Origin: Cyprinodon diabolis
Lineage: Eukaryota > Chordata > Actinopteri > Cyprinodontiformes > Cyprinodontidae
Assembly (NCBI GenBank): GCA_030533445.1
Contig: CM060082.1
Coordinates: 38,725,317 to 38,789,316 of the forward strand
Length of the DNA stretch: 64,000 nucleotides
Direction of reading: 5' to 3'
Every line of letters starts with the position of its first letter. Within the stretch, counting starts at the first letter, position 1. The position numbers and the translations under genes are program-made. This document shows, in pieces, positions 51,047 to 63,797 of the stretch. The notes below the pieces were generated by a model. It had not been told where the DNA came from, made no database searches, and saw only the letters and a list, made by a program, of their open reading frames with translations.

Positions 51047-51065
51047 GGGGGGGGGGGGGGGGGGG
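51047..51065 (+). repeat. G19 homopolymer
   Basis: Nineteen consecutive G, preceded by TGGGGA. The run is followed at 51086-51110 by a C/T-rich complementary-like stretch. It could form a quadruplex; it is also a sequencing error hotspot, so the length is uncertain. Confidence 0.9.
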
Positions 51066-51318
51066 TGCCCCATTTATTATCCACTCTCCCCCTCCTCCTC
51101 CTACACCTCTTCCTCAGACAGTTGCCTTACACCATGCGTGAAATGGCTCCAAATGGTTTCTTTTGTCTATTGGCAGTTCTGCTGCTATGCTTTACAACAT
51201 GCCTGGTGTCTGTGGGCAAAGTGGTTGCGCAATACCTCAACCAGACTGATTTAAGTCAGTAAATCGGACAGTATGGGGACACCATACACATGAGAACCAT
51301 GATTACACTATTTTGTAC

Positions 51319-52505
51319 AGTGCCCTCAAAAGTTTTATTCCACTTAAAACCTTCATTTTAACAAACACAACCATCAGTGTTTAATTGGAGTCTAATAAAC
51401 CTAAACATTTTATAACATGCATTTATTATCCAGATTGACACAATTCCTTCCATATGTGTAGCAATACTACCCCTCATCTTTGCAAATTGGCCCAGTTTGT
51501 CCAACTCTTCTGTGGAGGCCTGATTGGTTTGTTAGAGAGCATCGGAGGAAAAAAAATCATATATGGAAACAACAGACAGGTCAGGAAGAAAGCTCTTGAA
51601 GTTTAAAGCAGGGTTTAGTTTTTAAGCAAAAAGCAAAGAACGCTTTATCAAAACTGAGAGGAGTAAGACTATCCAACCAAACTGACAGTCCAGAAAAGGA
51701 CGTTCATCCAAATAAATCATAGTATGGTAACTCTTTAGGAGCTTTAACAGCCCATAGCTTAGAGGGGAAATTTTCTTGTGAAGGCAGTAAATGTTCTGCC
51801 CTCCCCAAAACCTGACCTTTGGAAAAGATCGGCAAGAAAAAAGTGTCACGGCTTAGAAGAGAGGAACCAGTTTTCTAGGCAAGACAGACAGTGGGATAAC
51901 TCAAGTGTTTATTTTCAAGCACATTTGTGGCAACAGTCTCTAGGGCGTCTAAGAGGGGAACCTCTGAAGAGAAACACAGGTTAGTGACCACGACAATCTG
52001 ACGGATAATTGTGTGAGTCACTAACCTGGTATTATAGTTCATTCTGTGCCCACTACTTAACATCGTGGTGGCAGCATCATGTTTTGGGGGAGCTTTTCCT
52101 CATTAAGGGAACGTTAGGGGGATAGAGTTTATGGAACAATGGACAGAGTTAAATGCAGGACAAACCCCTAAGACGTTAATTAAGACTTTTATTTGGAATA
52201 AAAGATGTGAAACATTTTAGTCTGTAGATGAGCAAAAACGGACCTCAAGAACTGCAGTTCAGCAAAGGGTGTATCAACGAAGTAGTGAGTTAGAAAATGC
52301 TGGAACACTAACGTCATATCATCTTTGATATAAAAAAATCTTTTGATATAAAAAATCTTTGACTTCTTTTCCTTCCCCTCAGAGTTAAACCATACCCTGT
52401 GTTGGCATGTCCCAAGAAACCCAAATTATATTCAATAAGTCCTTTTTATATTTCTGTTGTTCGTGAAAAAAAAATGAGGTAATTGTGTCACATAAGGTTG
52501 CCCAT
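51319..52505 (+). mobile_element. Decayed Tc1-like element E
   Basis: CAGTGCCCTCAAAAGTTTTA begins a worn TIR. AACAGACAGGTCAGGAAGAA, TTTAAAGCAGGGTTTAG, CAAACTGACAGTCCAGAAAA, GTGGTGGCAGCATCATGTTT (52065-52084), GATAGAGTTTATGG and GTGTTGGCATGTCCCAAG keep family order through to the right arm near 52505. Frames are ruined by indels. It belongs to the same lineage as A, B, F and G. Confidence 0.7.
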
Positions 52506-54571
52506 GTTTATCCCAGACACCTTGTTTTGGCCTCATATGGTTGTGCATGACTGATTAAAAGGGGCCCGAGCCAAGCATCCTTCTTTTCTTAGTAAATCAC
52601 TTCCATCAGTCACACAGACGTTTTCTACATTAGTCTTTCTGCTCATCCCTTCTACTGTAAAACTGTCTCTCCTTTCCTCTGCGAGGAAATCTCCACTCAG
52701 CATACTTTAGCAAACTTCCCCACAACTGCTGCGCTTTCAAGCCCTAAGCCCTTTGCCTTCCGACTCCCACCGTACACAGCTTTGAAGCATTGCTCATTGG
52801 CAGTACTACACAGCTCTAAAAGCTTATGCACTGAGAGCCTAATGGCCCATTGCTGGTTAACTTTCAGGCTTATACCCCAGTTGATGAACTCAGGCAGTCA
52901 TCACCATCGTCTCTCATTCCTGCTTAAACCTGCATTGTGCTGGTGAGGTTTAGAGATGAGAAGTGAGAGGACTGTCAATAGATAGACTGAGGAAGAGGAA
53001 AGTTGGGTGGGGGACTTTGGAGAAACCTGTGAAGAGGAGTAGAAGTTGGAGCTGAAAACTCTGGAATAATGAACTTTGTAGATTAGACGTTTGAACACAT
53101 TTTTAAACTGATTTAAACCATTTTCAGAGAAAGATTACCTACACAAGGTTATGTGACTGTATGTAGCCCTGACTGACAGGGATTTATGCTGCACCTTAGC
53201 ATGAGTCACTCACCCCTGTCTGAGACTCAATGGCATTAACATGTAAAACATAAGAAGAACATCTTTATGTTGACATTTTTTTTTAAGCTGTAGAGATTAA
53301 AGTACTTGCGTAGTTCCAACTTTCCACCAAATCTTGCACAAAATGTCAAACATGTGACAGCTGTTCAATCAAGGGAAGACTTTGGTGTTTTTACTGCTGA
53401 TGGGCACTTATATGTCATTTAACTGAGGCTATAAAAAACAAATAACATTGGATGACGTGGGTGATGTAAGGACGATCACACTGAATACTGAGCTCAGTAT
53501 ATATAAAACAGTATCACTGATTCATAGATCCGAGGAAGTTTTGACACAGTTCAGTTTGAAAATAGCCTAGAATCTTGTATCCATGCTTTCATGTTGTTGA
53601 AAGGGTGAGAGGTGGAAAGCTTGTTCGAGGCTTTACGACCCTTCTTCACCCACATTACCTCATCGCTGCTGACGAGTTATTCTTAATTCCTGCAGGTCAG
53701 ATCGTCCATTATTCCTGGTAGTTAGTTGACGTCATTAATTGTCATTAATTATCATTACCAGAATGTTTGCTGACATATGGGGTTCCCATTGCAATAAGAA
53801 CTTATCAGCTCAGGTCAGAATGTTGGGCCTCTGAACAAATATTCACCTCACTGCACCCCCATTAAAGACATTTTCCTAACCTTTACACTTAGTTAAAATG
53901 AAAGAGAACATAAAGCACCTGACATTCAGCACCGCCATAAAATCAAAGCACTGATAGATGAATGCTCCACACTTTGGGTTGGATTACCTACACGTTAAAA
54001 AATATCTAAAAATGTGAATTGAGTAGACAAATAAGTGTATCTGCAGATGGAATTAGTATTTTTACCCTTAAATTAATACAATTGGATATAATGCACTTGG
54101 AACAGCAGAATGCATTGTCTTATTCGACTGACAAAGTGTCTTACTGACCTGATCAGTTTAAGAAAAGACGCTCTTATTTTGAGAAAAAGATTAGATACTT
54201 AGATATCAATTTTTCACAGTGTTGTTTAATATGATTTTATATTTGAAGGAAGTTTTTTTTTTTATAATACAAGGTTCTGTTCAGGGTAACAGTTTAAAAT
54301 AAGGACCCCCTTTTAAATGGTTATTAGTTTATAGATATGCTAATAATTAATCTGTTAATATTTTATTAATCATCCAAGCATGCATCCCTATATTCAACAT
54401 ATTATGCAAGCTAAAATCAAGAAAGTGATTAAAATAATTCCTGTAAGTGAACAAATCTTCCTGTTCAATAAATTCCCAAATGATTAAGCCTGTATGTCCA
54501 AAGAGAAAGAAAAGAGGATTTTTTGTGTGTAAATTTATATATAAGCATTCATAATAAAAGATAACACCAAA

Positions 54572-54578
<7 letters not shown>
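52506..54578. other. Intronic sequence, no gene seen
   Basis: No gene or repeat assigned apart from the CRE/TAAT cluster listed separately. Confidence 0.4.
53727..53759 (+). promoter_or_regulatory. Perfect CRE palindrome followed by TCATTAATT repeats
   Basis: TGACGTCA (53727-53734), the full CREB/ATF palindrome, runs directly into three spaced TCATTA units (53732-53757), each giving a TAAT homeodomain core about 10 bp apart, i.e. on one helix face. This could be an enhancer core or chance in AT-rich DNA. Confidence 0.3.

Positions 54579-54634
<56 letters not shown>
54579..54634 (+). repeat. (TA)28 microsatellite
   Basis: A pure 56-bp TA run preceded by ACACACA. It is cruciform-prone. Confidence 0.97.
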
Positions 54635-54636
<2 letters not shown>

Positions 54637-56844
54637 ATATGTATATTTTTCTATATCAATATAATAAAATATTGTTGTCTTTTAAAAGGTGTGATACATC
54701 TACAGTATGTTTCCTCTGTTTTGATGAAAGAAATACTTAGCCAGCTTTCTCTCTGTTACTTAGTTGAAAACATTTATTTTTGCTTCCCTAATCACAAATG
54801 GATATTCTTTCTCTACTTTCTCTACTGCTTTCTCTCCCAAACCACTCATTTGCTTTTTCCACAGCTTCACCGTCCTTTAAAATGTCTCGTTGTGTATCTC
54901 AAACAGATTATAGTCGGGTTTAGATACCCACATATTGTTGACAATGTTATTGTCAGTGCATTAGCTTGGATGAACGGGGAATATTCTACACCTCATCTCT
55001 GCCCACACAGTCACTGATAGGAAGATGATTGTGCAATAAATGACTGTAAATCGTCCTCAGATTGCCTTTTTTTATCTAGATGAGCAGATCCCCCAGGCTC
55101 TGTGTAATGTGAGCATGTTTCATAGGTGTATGTTGGAAAGTCTGTACGTGTGAGATGTATACGCATTTAAACATATGATCCTTTGTGATGCGCATTGCTA
55201 TCTGTGTCTATTTCTTCTAAATACCTTTGAACATTTTCAGTATCTCACAGGATTTGATGTATTTTATGCATAACTATCCTGTTTTTCTCCTGTATGTTTG
55301 AGCACAAATGAGTTGTTTACCAGACTGCTTATGTGCTTGTCTCCCTGCATATCTAGCCTGCCTTCTCCATTCTCCTACATTAGCTCATAGAGTAGATAGA
55401 GAGCAGAGATAGCACACCATATCAAATCCAACAAGCTGAGGAGTGAGTTTGGAGGACAAACTCCATCCCTCCTTTCACTTCTCTTGCTCATCCTTCCCTC
55501 CATCCATCCCCATGTTAAACCAATTAACAGTAATTACTGGGCCACCCCAGGCACAGCTTCGTTCTGCTGGCTTGGCTATTTTGTACTCATCACCACACCA
55601 ACACAAAGGGAGTGTCTGAGAGGCTTCGAGAAGAAGGTCATTACTGTTTATTAGTGAAGGAAGGTTGATTTCCCTTGATGTTCCCTGATGGGGCCCGGTG
55701 AAGTCCGACAGTGTGGTCATACAGCTGATTCTGCAAATCAGCTCTGTATTTATGACTGGTGTGTTAATATCGAAATACACCCAGAAAAGATTCTCAGTCA
55801 TTTATTAAAAGCTAATTTATGACATTATGTTTTGATAAGGTTAGGAATATTAGCTGAAGGGGGTTTCATGGCCTTAGAACGAACTTAATCTATAGATGAA
55901 AGCTGAATATGTGAAACTTTTCTTCCATGTAAAGTCAGGTGGAACGATAACGATGTAGATCTTGTTAGATCCTTACAAAAAAGTCCAAATGTAGGATTCA
56001 TTTCAGTTTTGAAGTACAGTCTTGTAGCTACAGTGCAAGTTGCTTCCCCACAAAGTTAATGGCTTTCTGTAGAACACAGAATGAGCCCGGATATCTCTGT
56101 CAGTGCTTAAGATCTGCAGGCTCAACATGTCAAACTGGTGACGGTTATGTTGTGACTGCTTTGGACTAAATTGCTGTGCTGTCTGTGCATATTATTGCTG
56201 CCACAGTAGGCGTACGTTTGACAACTACTAATAAGCATTCACCAAAAGAGATTTCAGCAAAAATAAAGAGAAAACAATGTTGCCTAAAGACACAAGAATC
56301 TAATGTTTCTGTGCAGATGATCAGAAAATTTAAAACAACTTACAATCTATATCAGTTTTAACAAAGATATTTATTTTGTTTCTATAATGCTAAAAGATAA
56401 AAATGGGCTGTTGAAAAGTTAACATACACTCACCATGGAGTTGGTCAGTTTTAGATCCTTTTTATTTGCCCGTTAAGAAGTAAAAAAATAATTTTATTAG
56501 CAGACTGACACCTCAGTAGTTCAGCACCAATGCATCTAAAGAAACCTATAGGCTGTTTTCCTGAATGTGCTTTGGGTTAAAGTCCCAGCTCTGTTTGGCG
56601 GATGTGACGTCAAGCATGTCTAGGTTAAATGGGATCCAGCAAACAATCGAAATGTAATATTCAAGATTGATTTTGTGGATACTAAGAAGCGACAAGCATC
56701 CAGCTCAACTCAGACTACAATGGAACTCCAGTTAAGTAAAAAAAACAAAAAAACAAAACAATTTCAGGAATGAGCGCAAGCTACAGGTAAGAGCAGAAGA
56801 GAGTTTTTTGAGCACAGGTGGCAGTATCATTAGACACTCTATAA
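54635..56844. other. Intronic sequence, no gene seen
   Basis: The ORFs here lack motifs. The patch 55490-55700 has TAATTACTG and a fairly even base composition and might be a conserved non-coding element; this needs alignment. Confidence 0.35.
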
Positions 56845-57046
56845 CAGGCATCCCCAAGTCAGTCCTGGAGGGTCGCTGTCCTGCAGGTATTAGAGGTTGC
56901 CCTGCTCCAGCACAGCTGATTTACATTGATAGTTGAATAACAGGCTTTTGCTGAACTGCAATCATCCGAATCAGCTGTGCTGAAGCAGAGAAACCTAAAA
57001 AACCTGCAGGACAGCGGCCCACGAGGACCGACTTTGGGGATGCCTG
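56845..57046. mobile_element. 202-bp hAT MITE with perfect 8-bp TSD
   Basis: Ends CAGGCATCCCCAA and TTGGGGATGCCTG are perfect inverted repeats. Imperfect complementarity continues about 80 bp inward (GTCCTGCAGG near both arms, AGCTGTGCTG in the middle), so the whole element is nearly a palindrome. CTCTATAA flanks both sides (56837-56844 and 57047-57054). It has no coding potential and depends on a hAT transposase supplied elsewhere. Confidence 0.92.
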
Positions 57047-57822
57047 CTCTATAATGTCTCTTTAAGGTTATATGTGAACAGTTTTTTGTGGGTGGAATCA
57101 AAGAAAACACCCACCTTTACGAATTTATAAAGAAATGTTTCTTAATTAGGTATTCTTTGTACACCCTTAAGTGGTTTGCAGACAGCGTGACCTAATCCAA
57201 CTATAAGACATGATCATTATTAAGTAACCACGGAAACTAGAAACAGTACATGCTAATTCCTCAGTTTACTTCTTCCCTTCTTTCAAAAGTCCCTTCGCTC
57301 CCAGAGACATGAGGCGTGATTATTGAGAGAAGACGTCAACTGCTCTATTGTTTGGTTTAGGTCCGAGCAGGAGGTCAAAGCTCTTTCTATTACCTAGTGA
57401 CACTTCATGTGATGGACGGCGTTAATGTACACAATCTCGGTTGACACTTGACTCATGATTATGACTATCCACACACACAGACGTAGGCGGAGTATTCTCT
57501 GCATGTCCTCCTGTTTTACAGGGACCATGATCTCATCATATAAGAAATTCCCCATTGCTATGTGGGGTGGTCACCGAGTTCCTGAATAATTTAAGTCTTG
57601 ATATTGGTGGATGATGCCACCGCTTGCAATTATGTCAACTTCAATAATAGATGAGAGGTGGGATCGTTGGCTACCCTTTTACCAGTTTGGCCAGTAGGGC
57701 TGGCTTGGTAGGATTCTTTATTAAGTAGAAAAAAATGTTTTTACTTTTAATTACCAGCAACCTCTGAACAATCAGACAATAATTTCAGTTCTTATTTGCT
57801 AACATGGGTAATCCTGACATGC
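57047..57822. other. Intronic sequence, no gene seen
   Basis: No feature assigned. Confidence 0.4.
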
Positions 57823-58625
57823 ATAGTTTGCAAAAGTAATCCTTTCTTATTGAACTCTTTGTAGTTTCACGTGACAGGTTAAGCAAAATACTGCATAATT
57901 CTGCATTCCTCCAGTTTTTGGTTGTTTTTTTTTATAAACAGACATGGCAATTTTGTAATGTATTTCTTTTTTAGACCATTCAATACCTTCTGCTCGCATT
58001 TCCTGTAAAGAGCAGCCAACATATTCTTAAACACATTTAGGTAGCTTTTAAAGCCATTCCATAGATGCTTTGGCTGAATGTTTAGGTTATGGTTTATCTA
58101 TGGATCACAGTCGCTCCTCTCAGGTTACCATGCTCTCTGCTTGATCCGTCAGTTTAGGAGGACCGTCATGGTCTTGTAGGTTTGCATTAGTGTAGTTGTC
58201 TTTCCGTATTCTGTTGAATGGTGCTTAAAAAGACTTTCAAAGCTTTACCACAACTTTATCTCTGATCTGTCCGACATGTTCCTCCTGATGCATGTTGATG
58301 AACAATATTATCTAACACATCTCCAAGGCCTGAACAGATGGATTAGATTTATGCTGGGGATTAAATGACATGGTCTACAGGTGAACTTTCACTAAAGGTG
58401 AGACTTGAATTTAGGGCCATCAGGTTTAGGATGAATGTAAAGGTACACCTCACTTTTCAGGTATTTATGTTTATTAAATTATTGAAAGAATCAACTTTTT
58501 TGTTCTACTTTTCCAATTTCAAGCTTCTTTCTCTTGGTCTGTTGCATAAAATCCCAATGCAGGAAGTTTAATGAGAAAAAAAATCATGACAGTTATAATA
58601 ACTTTTTAATGTACTCATCTATCTA
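57823..58625 (-). mobile_element. Decayed Tc1-like element F
   Basis: The left arm contains TTTGCAAAAGTAATCCTTTC and TTTCACGTGACAGGTT, a worn family TIR. Then GATCCGTCAGTTTAGGAGGA, CCGTCATGGTCTTGTAGGTT, CACAACTTTATCTCTGATCT and GACATGTTCCTCCTGATGC are the reverse complement of the transposase N-terminal coding region. The right arm has GGTCTGTTGCATAAAATCCC. The catalytic half is deleted. Confidence 0.7.
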
Positions 58626-58702
58626 ATCTTTTTCTATGTTAGCACTCAGTGAAGTACTTACAACCTGTTCAAGAAAGGCCATTTGCTGTCCAGCTGGGGA
58701 TC

Positions 58703-58793
58703 TTTTTGTCTGTCCTTTCTTCCAACACACACACACACACACAGATTTTTTTGTCTGTCCTCTCATCTAACACACACACCCACACACACTCAG
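58703..58793 (+). repeat. Two tandem units of TTTTTGTCTGTCC...(CA)n
   Basis: Unit 1 (58703-58744) and unit 2 (58746-58793) each start with TTTTTGTCTGTCCT, followed by a C/T patch and a CA run. It is a local duplication of about 44 bp, probably by slippage between the CA runs. Confidence 0.75.
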
Positions 58794-60652
58794 TCGACAT
58801 CGCTGCTGAGGGTTCAGCTTGTGTCTCCCAGCTGCAGGTGGCTCAGAGGTCCTCTGGCTGCAGGGCTGTAGGGGAGCACTGACCTGTAAAAGCCTCCAGT
58901 TCCATAATGTTCACTCCAGTCCATGGCTAATTTAATAAAGGCTATTCAGACAGACTGTAACCAACATCTGTCTGCGTTCACGCATCACCTCTCGAAGTCA
59001 CAGGGGCCACAATTCACGCTCAGTTACCACTTCACTTAAGTTTTGCACAGAATGCTATTTAGCACCCCTGGTGCTTTTTTTTTCACTGGTTAACTGGGGC
59101 CAAATGAGATCATCTTTAATGCTGTGACCATAAAAATCTTTCTAAATAAATGCTACAGATGAAGCATCAATGTTGTTTGTTTTTTCCTTGACTGTGCTTT
59201 ATCAATTTAACCAAACTCTGTTATAAACCAGACAATAAATGATATGAGTTTAGAGATCTATGTTTAATTGCTCAACTTTTGAAACCTGTTTTATAGTGAA
59301 GTAAATCAGAAATGTAAGGAAATTGTGTTTTTGGAAGCTTTATTAAAAATGAGATGACTTTTTTTTTTATATAAAGGTGATTTTGTAACATTAAAGCTTA
59401 CAGAATCTTCATATGAAAATTATTCAACAGGTAGTGTTTCTGCCAGGAGATGAATGCTGATACTCTTCTTCATTTATCTTCCTTCTTCTGCCATCTGTGG
59501 TGGCACAAAAGATGACAAAGAGAGGAAAAATGAAGGTATTTTTTCCATAAATCCAATGAACCAACAGATCAGGGGTGTAGGGTTGGGGTAAGGTGAAGGG
59601 GGGAGGGTAAGTGGAGGAGGTGAAAGGGGCTAATAGGAAGGATATCAAGTTTCTTCCCTCCCCCTTTTATACCTTATGCTGCCTCCTTGTTTCCTGGCTT
59701 TATCAGTCCTCTGCACCTCCAAATTAAATTTGTCCACAGATGGGGTGAATAGTATGGGGGTGGATGGATGGAGAATATGGAAGCCCCTGAAGAGTCAAGC
59801 TGGCCACGATGATGACAAGCCAGATGCAATCGGGGTCGGTCTTGTGCATGTGTGGTTCTGACTGTGGGTGGGGTGGGGGGGTGTAAGGGGAAGGTGAAAG
59901 GAGCAGCCTTCCATAGAGATAAACATAGTGTAGCATCAGTGGGGCCCTCAGGGCAGACCAAGTGCCCACTTCCTGTCTGCTCTTTGTCCACTCACAGAGG
60001 ATTGATTTATCTCTCCTCCGCAAGCTGACACATCAAGAGGAAGATGTTGCAGGGTAGTTTAGTGACTCAGTACGAACTGCAGCTTCTGTCAAATAGCAGA
60101 CGGACAGCATATGAAAGGAAAGCCATCTTGAGCGAATGCACTCAGGTCAAAACTGTTGAGCAGTTTGGATCTCCTCAGAGAGCAGAAACATAGGGAAGGG
60201 TCGGGTAATATGCACTGAAATACATCCTGTTTCTCTGTTCCAGATCTATTATCAGAGAAGGTACATTTACATCGCTGGTATTCATTTATACATCGGCAGT
60301 TTGCTTCGTTTCACATACAATATAATCATAAAAGACAAGTTATGAAAAATTTATTAGTTTATCATAAAGTCAATACGATATATTTAAATACGTCAGTGTC
60401 ATAAAGCTAATGAATATTATATTTTGAGTGTTTAAGTTCTGCTACTTTGGAGAACCTAAATAAAATTAAACTGCTGTTTTTTTTTACAAGATATTTCTCT
60501 GCTATTACTAATTTATAGATGTTTATCCACAAAATCCCTTATCTTTCCTAATCAATGGTTTTTAATAAATAAAAAAAATCCAACCTTAATTTAAATGTAT
60601 ACATGATAAATTATACATTTAAATTAACATTACAATTACATTATCCTATTTT
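58794..60652. other. Intronic sequence with purine-rich and G-rich patches
   Basis: A G/A-rich stretch at 59579-59635 and GGGTGGGGTGGGGGGG at 59866-59881 (a possible quadruplex). The overlapping Pro/His-rich minus-strand ORFs at 59674-60023 follow from this composition and are not called. Confidence 0.45.
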
Positions 60653-60674
60653 TACACACACACACACATATGTG

Positions 60675-60711
<37 letters not shown>

Positions 60712-60718
60712 ATATATA
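60653..60718 (+). repeat. (CA)n(TA)n compound microsatellite
   Basis: CA units (60653-60668), a short TATGTGTA bridge, then TA units with one TT interruption. Self-complementary in part. Confidence 0.9.
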
Positions 60719-61149
60719 GTACACATCTTTTTATTACCTGCTTGTTTTTTTGGGTTTTTTTTTTTTTACACAGAAATTTGAGGAAATATGTAGTAAAGTT
60801 GAACTATAGCTTTATTGAAGAGGAAAAAAAACTTTGGTTAAAGTTGTTTAGGAGGTACGTCTTATGTGGGTGGTTTGGTTGTATAGGTACATTTTATTTT
60901 TAATGTTAATCACAGATTGTACATTTAAGGACGCAAAAATTCAGAAGGACTTAAAGATATAAGAACAGATCAATCTGTACAGTTTTTTTTATTTATTCGC
61001 TGCTGATTTTTTTGGGGCCTATTCTGTAGGCTGATTTCGCTTTCTCCTTTTGCATTATAGAAATTTTATAATAGTCTTAATTAAAACAAAAAGAAACCTT
61101 AATAAAACAAATAAAGGAAAAAAAAATACCAATTGGTGATTAATGACTG

Positions 61150-61310
61150 ATTAGTGGGAATTAGTGATGCAGACCTAACATGATTTTAAGGCATTGCTGC
61201 TGAATGCACTAATGCATCCACCAGTCCATGCATGACAGATCAGACAGAAACGCTAATATGGGAAAAAAATATGGGCAATATTTTGGTGTATCTCTAGACA
61301 TAAGTTTACT
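61150..61310 (+). mobile_element. 'GATAT' hAT-like MITE relic, copy 2
   Basis: CATTGCTGCTGAATGCACTA, ATCCACCAGTCCATG and AGACAGAAACGCTAATATGG parallel the copy at 13205-13380. Termini are not clear. Confidence 0.45.
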
Positions 61311-62835
61311 GAAGTGTGTCCCTTTACTGTATAGATCTGCTTTCACAATTGTAGTGATAAAACAAAGGGATTTTGTTCTTTTTATACAAGTTCCTTAGAG
61401 GTATCACCAGATGATGACTCACTATTTGTTGTCTTTTGACTCCATCTGATCAGAAAAACCTCTGTGTGAATTCTGCAAGTCCATCATTGTGTGTTAGCTT
61501 TCTTGGTTTGCTCAGACACCTCCGTAAAAAGGTCACTTCCCCCGCTGGATCCGCTTTGGAAAAAAAACAACCACAATATATGGATTCCCCTTCTGACAGC
61601 TACAAGTGCCTTGCTTCCAATTTCCATTGTTGTAGGCGGTACAAAAACAAACATGAAGCTTTTGTTGGATGCGAAGCCTTCAGCATAAAGGTTACTCTTA
61701 ATTGAGGAAACATCCATGAGGCCTTTGACAGTTTCAAACCATTCAAAGCTGTTGAGATAAGAGGGAATATTGGCGGCTTTGAGATATGCTCTGTGTCGGG
61801 ACAAAGAGTTATAATAAGCATCTGGTATGCCAGCACACACTCCCCCCTCCTCTTGACACTCTCAAACAAAACTGGAAAAAATGCTACTAAATACACACAG
61901 CATGATGCAGACACATACTAACAGTTTGAAACAAACACATATGGTCCCTGGATAGCCTGCTGTTGGCCCTTAGTGATGAATGGGACAGGAGGCTCTGAGA
62001 GCGAGGCCTGGCTTGGCTGGAAGACAGAGCCATTGATTCTGCCTCTCTGTCACTCACACAAACACACACGTGTACACACACCCATCGTCTGTACACTCTG
62101 TGACAATGCTCCTTTTCAGACCTCTTAATCCGCCTGACATTGACTAATTGAATTCATTAACTGTCTAGCTGCAGGGCTTTCTTTGTGTTGCTAGTTATTT
62201 ACAGGTCCATTTAAAAGTAACAATCCAGGAGGAAATGTCAGTTTATTGCTGGAATGACATTAAGCGAACGCGCCGGCTGTGAGTCCTGTGTGTGTTCATC
62301 ATTAAGTGTCACACGTGTGCTGTTTAACATCCATGAATGATTTAGTGCACAGCCTAGAGGAAGTTGAGGAAAGCCCACAGTCCCCCCAAATGACTTTGTT
62401 TTATAGCCAGATGATGACAAAGAATTAAATCATAACCTACTTAACAGTTTGTGGGTGTGTGTGAGTGTGTGTGCATGTCAGGTTGGGTTAACCAGCGTAT
62501 AGGTGGAGGGGATCTTTAGGGACGGCTTTAATTCCAAACCAAATAAAATCCTACATCGACTCCGGTTTCCAAAGCTATCCCTGAGGCCCACTTAAGAAAA
62601 TATCACCACCCCGTATTCCACATTCAGGGAGTTTTCAACCCTGGGAAACTGCTTTAACCTCACTTTCTGGGGTTATTATGCAAACTATTTGGACATGTAA
62701 TGAAATATGCTTTTCAGAGATTCTCATTAGTTTGCCGGGATTTATTGAACTATCTTCAGTCAGAACAATTTAGGAGGTCTGGCTCACCTTTTTTTACCGT
62801 GCATACTGTGTTTTTTTTTTCTTCTCTTAGGTTGT
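61311..62835. other. Intronic sequence, no gene seen
   Basis: Overlapping ORFs at 61436-61914 occur in several frames without domain evidence. A GTGTGTGTG-rich stretch lies at 62455-62472. Confidence 0.4.
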
Positions 62836-63797
62836 TCCTTGCAAATAATTTGCACTCTTTGAACTTTTTTATTTATGTTTTTCTCATGTTAATTACATAA
62901 CTTTATTAATTAATTTTTGAAATAAATCCAATAGACTAACAAAAAGCAATGTATAATGTTTTAACAACTACAATTCTGAAATGTTCCTCTTTTAAAAGAC
63001 TATATTACGTTTTGTTCAAGCATTGCTCAATATATATATTACTATCTACACAGTATGACACCGCCACTATCATGTTTGAGCATTGGGTGATGTGCAGGAT
63101 TGGTCTTTACCCACCTGTAATATTTGGCAGTTTAACAAAAATAATCCCAAAGTTCTCATCTGACTAGAGGAACTTGTTCCATGTTGGTTTCTGCATAGTA
63201 TAACATAGAGCAAAAATTGGTTGAAAAGACATTGTAAAGATGACATAATTTACATCTTTCTACATCTTTTTTTAACATCTATTATTGTACTAAAGTGGGA
63301 CAAAATCAAACCCGCCCATTTTTCAACAATGATTTTTGGACTAAATGAAGACGTTTAGTGTTTGGGGGGAAATAAATAGGACTTCTTATGGGTTCTTTTT
63401 AATAATACATTTATTTCTGTCACTTTTCAGTAAAGGACAGATTTTGGAGGTAATTTTCTGCTGTGAAATTCTGCACTTGCTCATAAGGATCCAAAATGAT
63501 ACAGCAACATGATGCTACAACAATCTCTGACATCTTCAAAGAACAGCTGGATTAACAGTACAGAGTTAATATCTCAAAGGTGGCCTCTATTTGCTGCCTA
63601 TAAAGCTTTTGCAGAAATTTTTATTTTTATTTTATTTTAATTGAGGTTCTTCAGATTAAGTAGGGCTTATATGAGTGTATGCATGCTACATTTTTATTAG
63701 CAAGAACAAAAAAAACTGAAAAAGACAACTACATGTCCTCAGTTGAACATTAATATTGTTCAATTCAAGTGATAGAAATTTGCTTGACACTGTATGG
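62836..63797 (-). mobile_element. Decayed Tc1-like element G
   Basis: The left arm has CCTTGCAAATAATTTGCACT, TTTGAAC and AATCCAATAGACTAACAAAA. The interior has ACACCGCCACTATCATGTTT (reverse of the GGGSIM-coding block), GGTGATGTGCAGGATTGGTC and CTCATCTGACTAGAGGAAC, all in family order. The right arm ends GCTTGACACTGTA. It has no open frame. It is the same lineage as A, B, E and F. Confidence 0.7.

Noticed and set aside
55475..55801. 108-codon minus-strand ORF
   Set aside because: No domain; the region was considered as a conserved non-coding element, but this cannot be judged without alignment.
58683..58882. Overlapping His/Thr-rich ORFs
   Set aside because: Products of the CA repeats in two frames.
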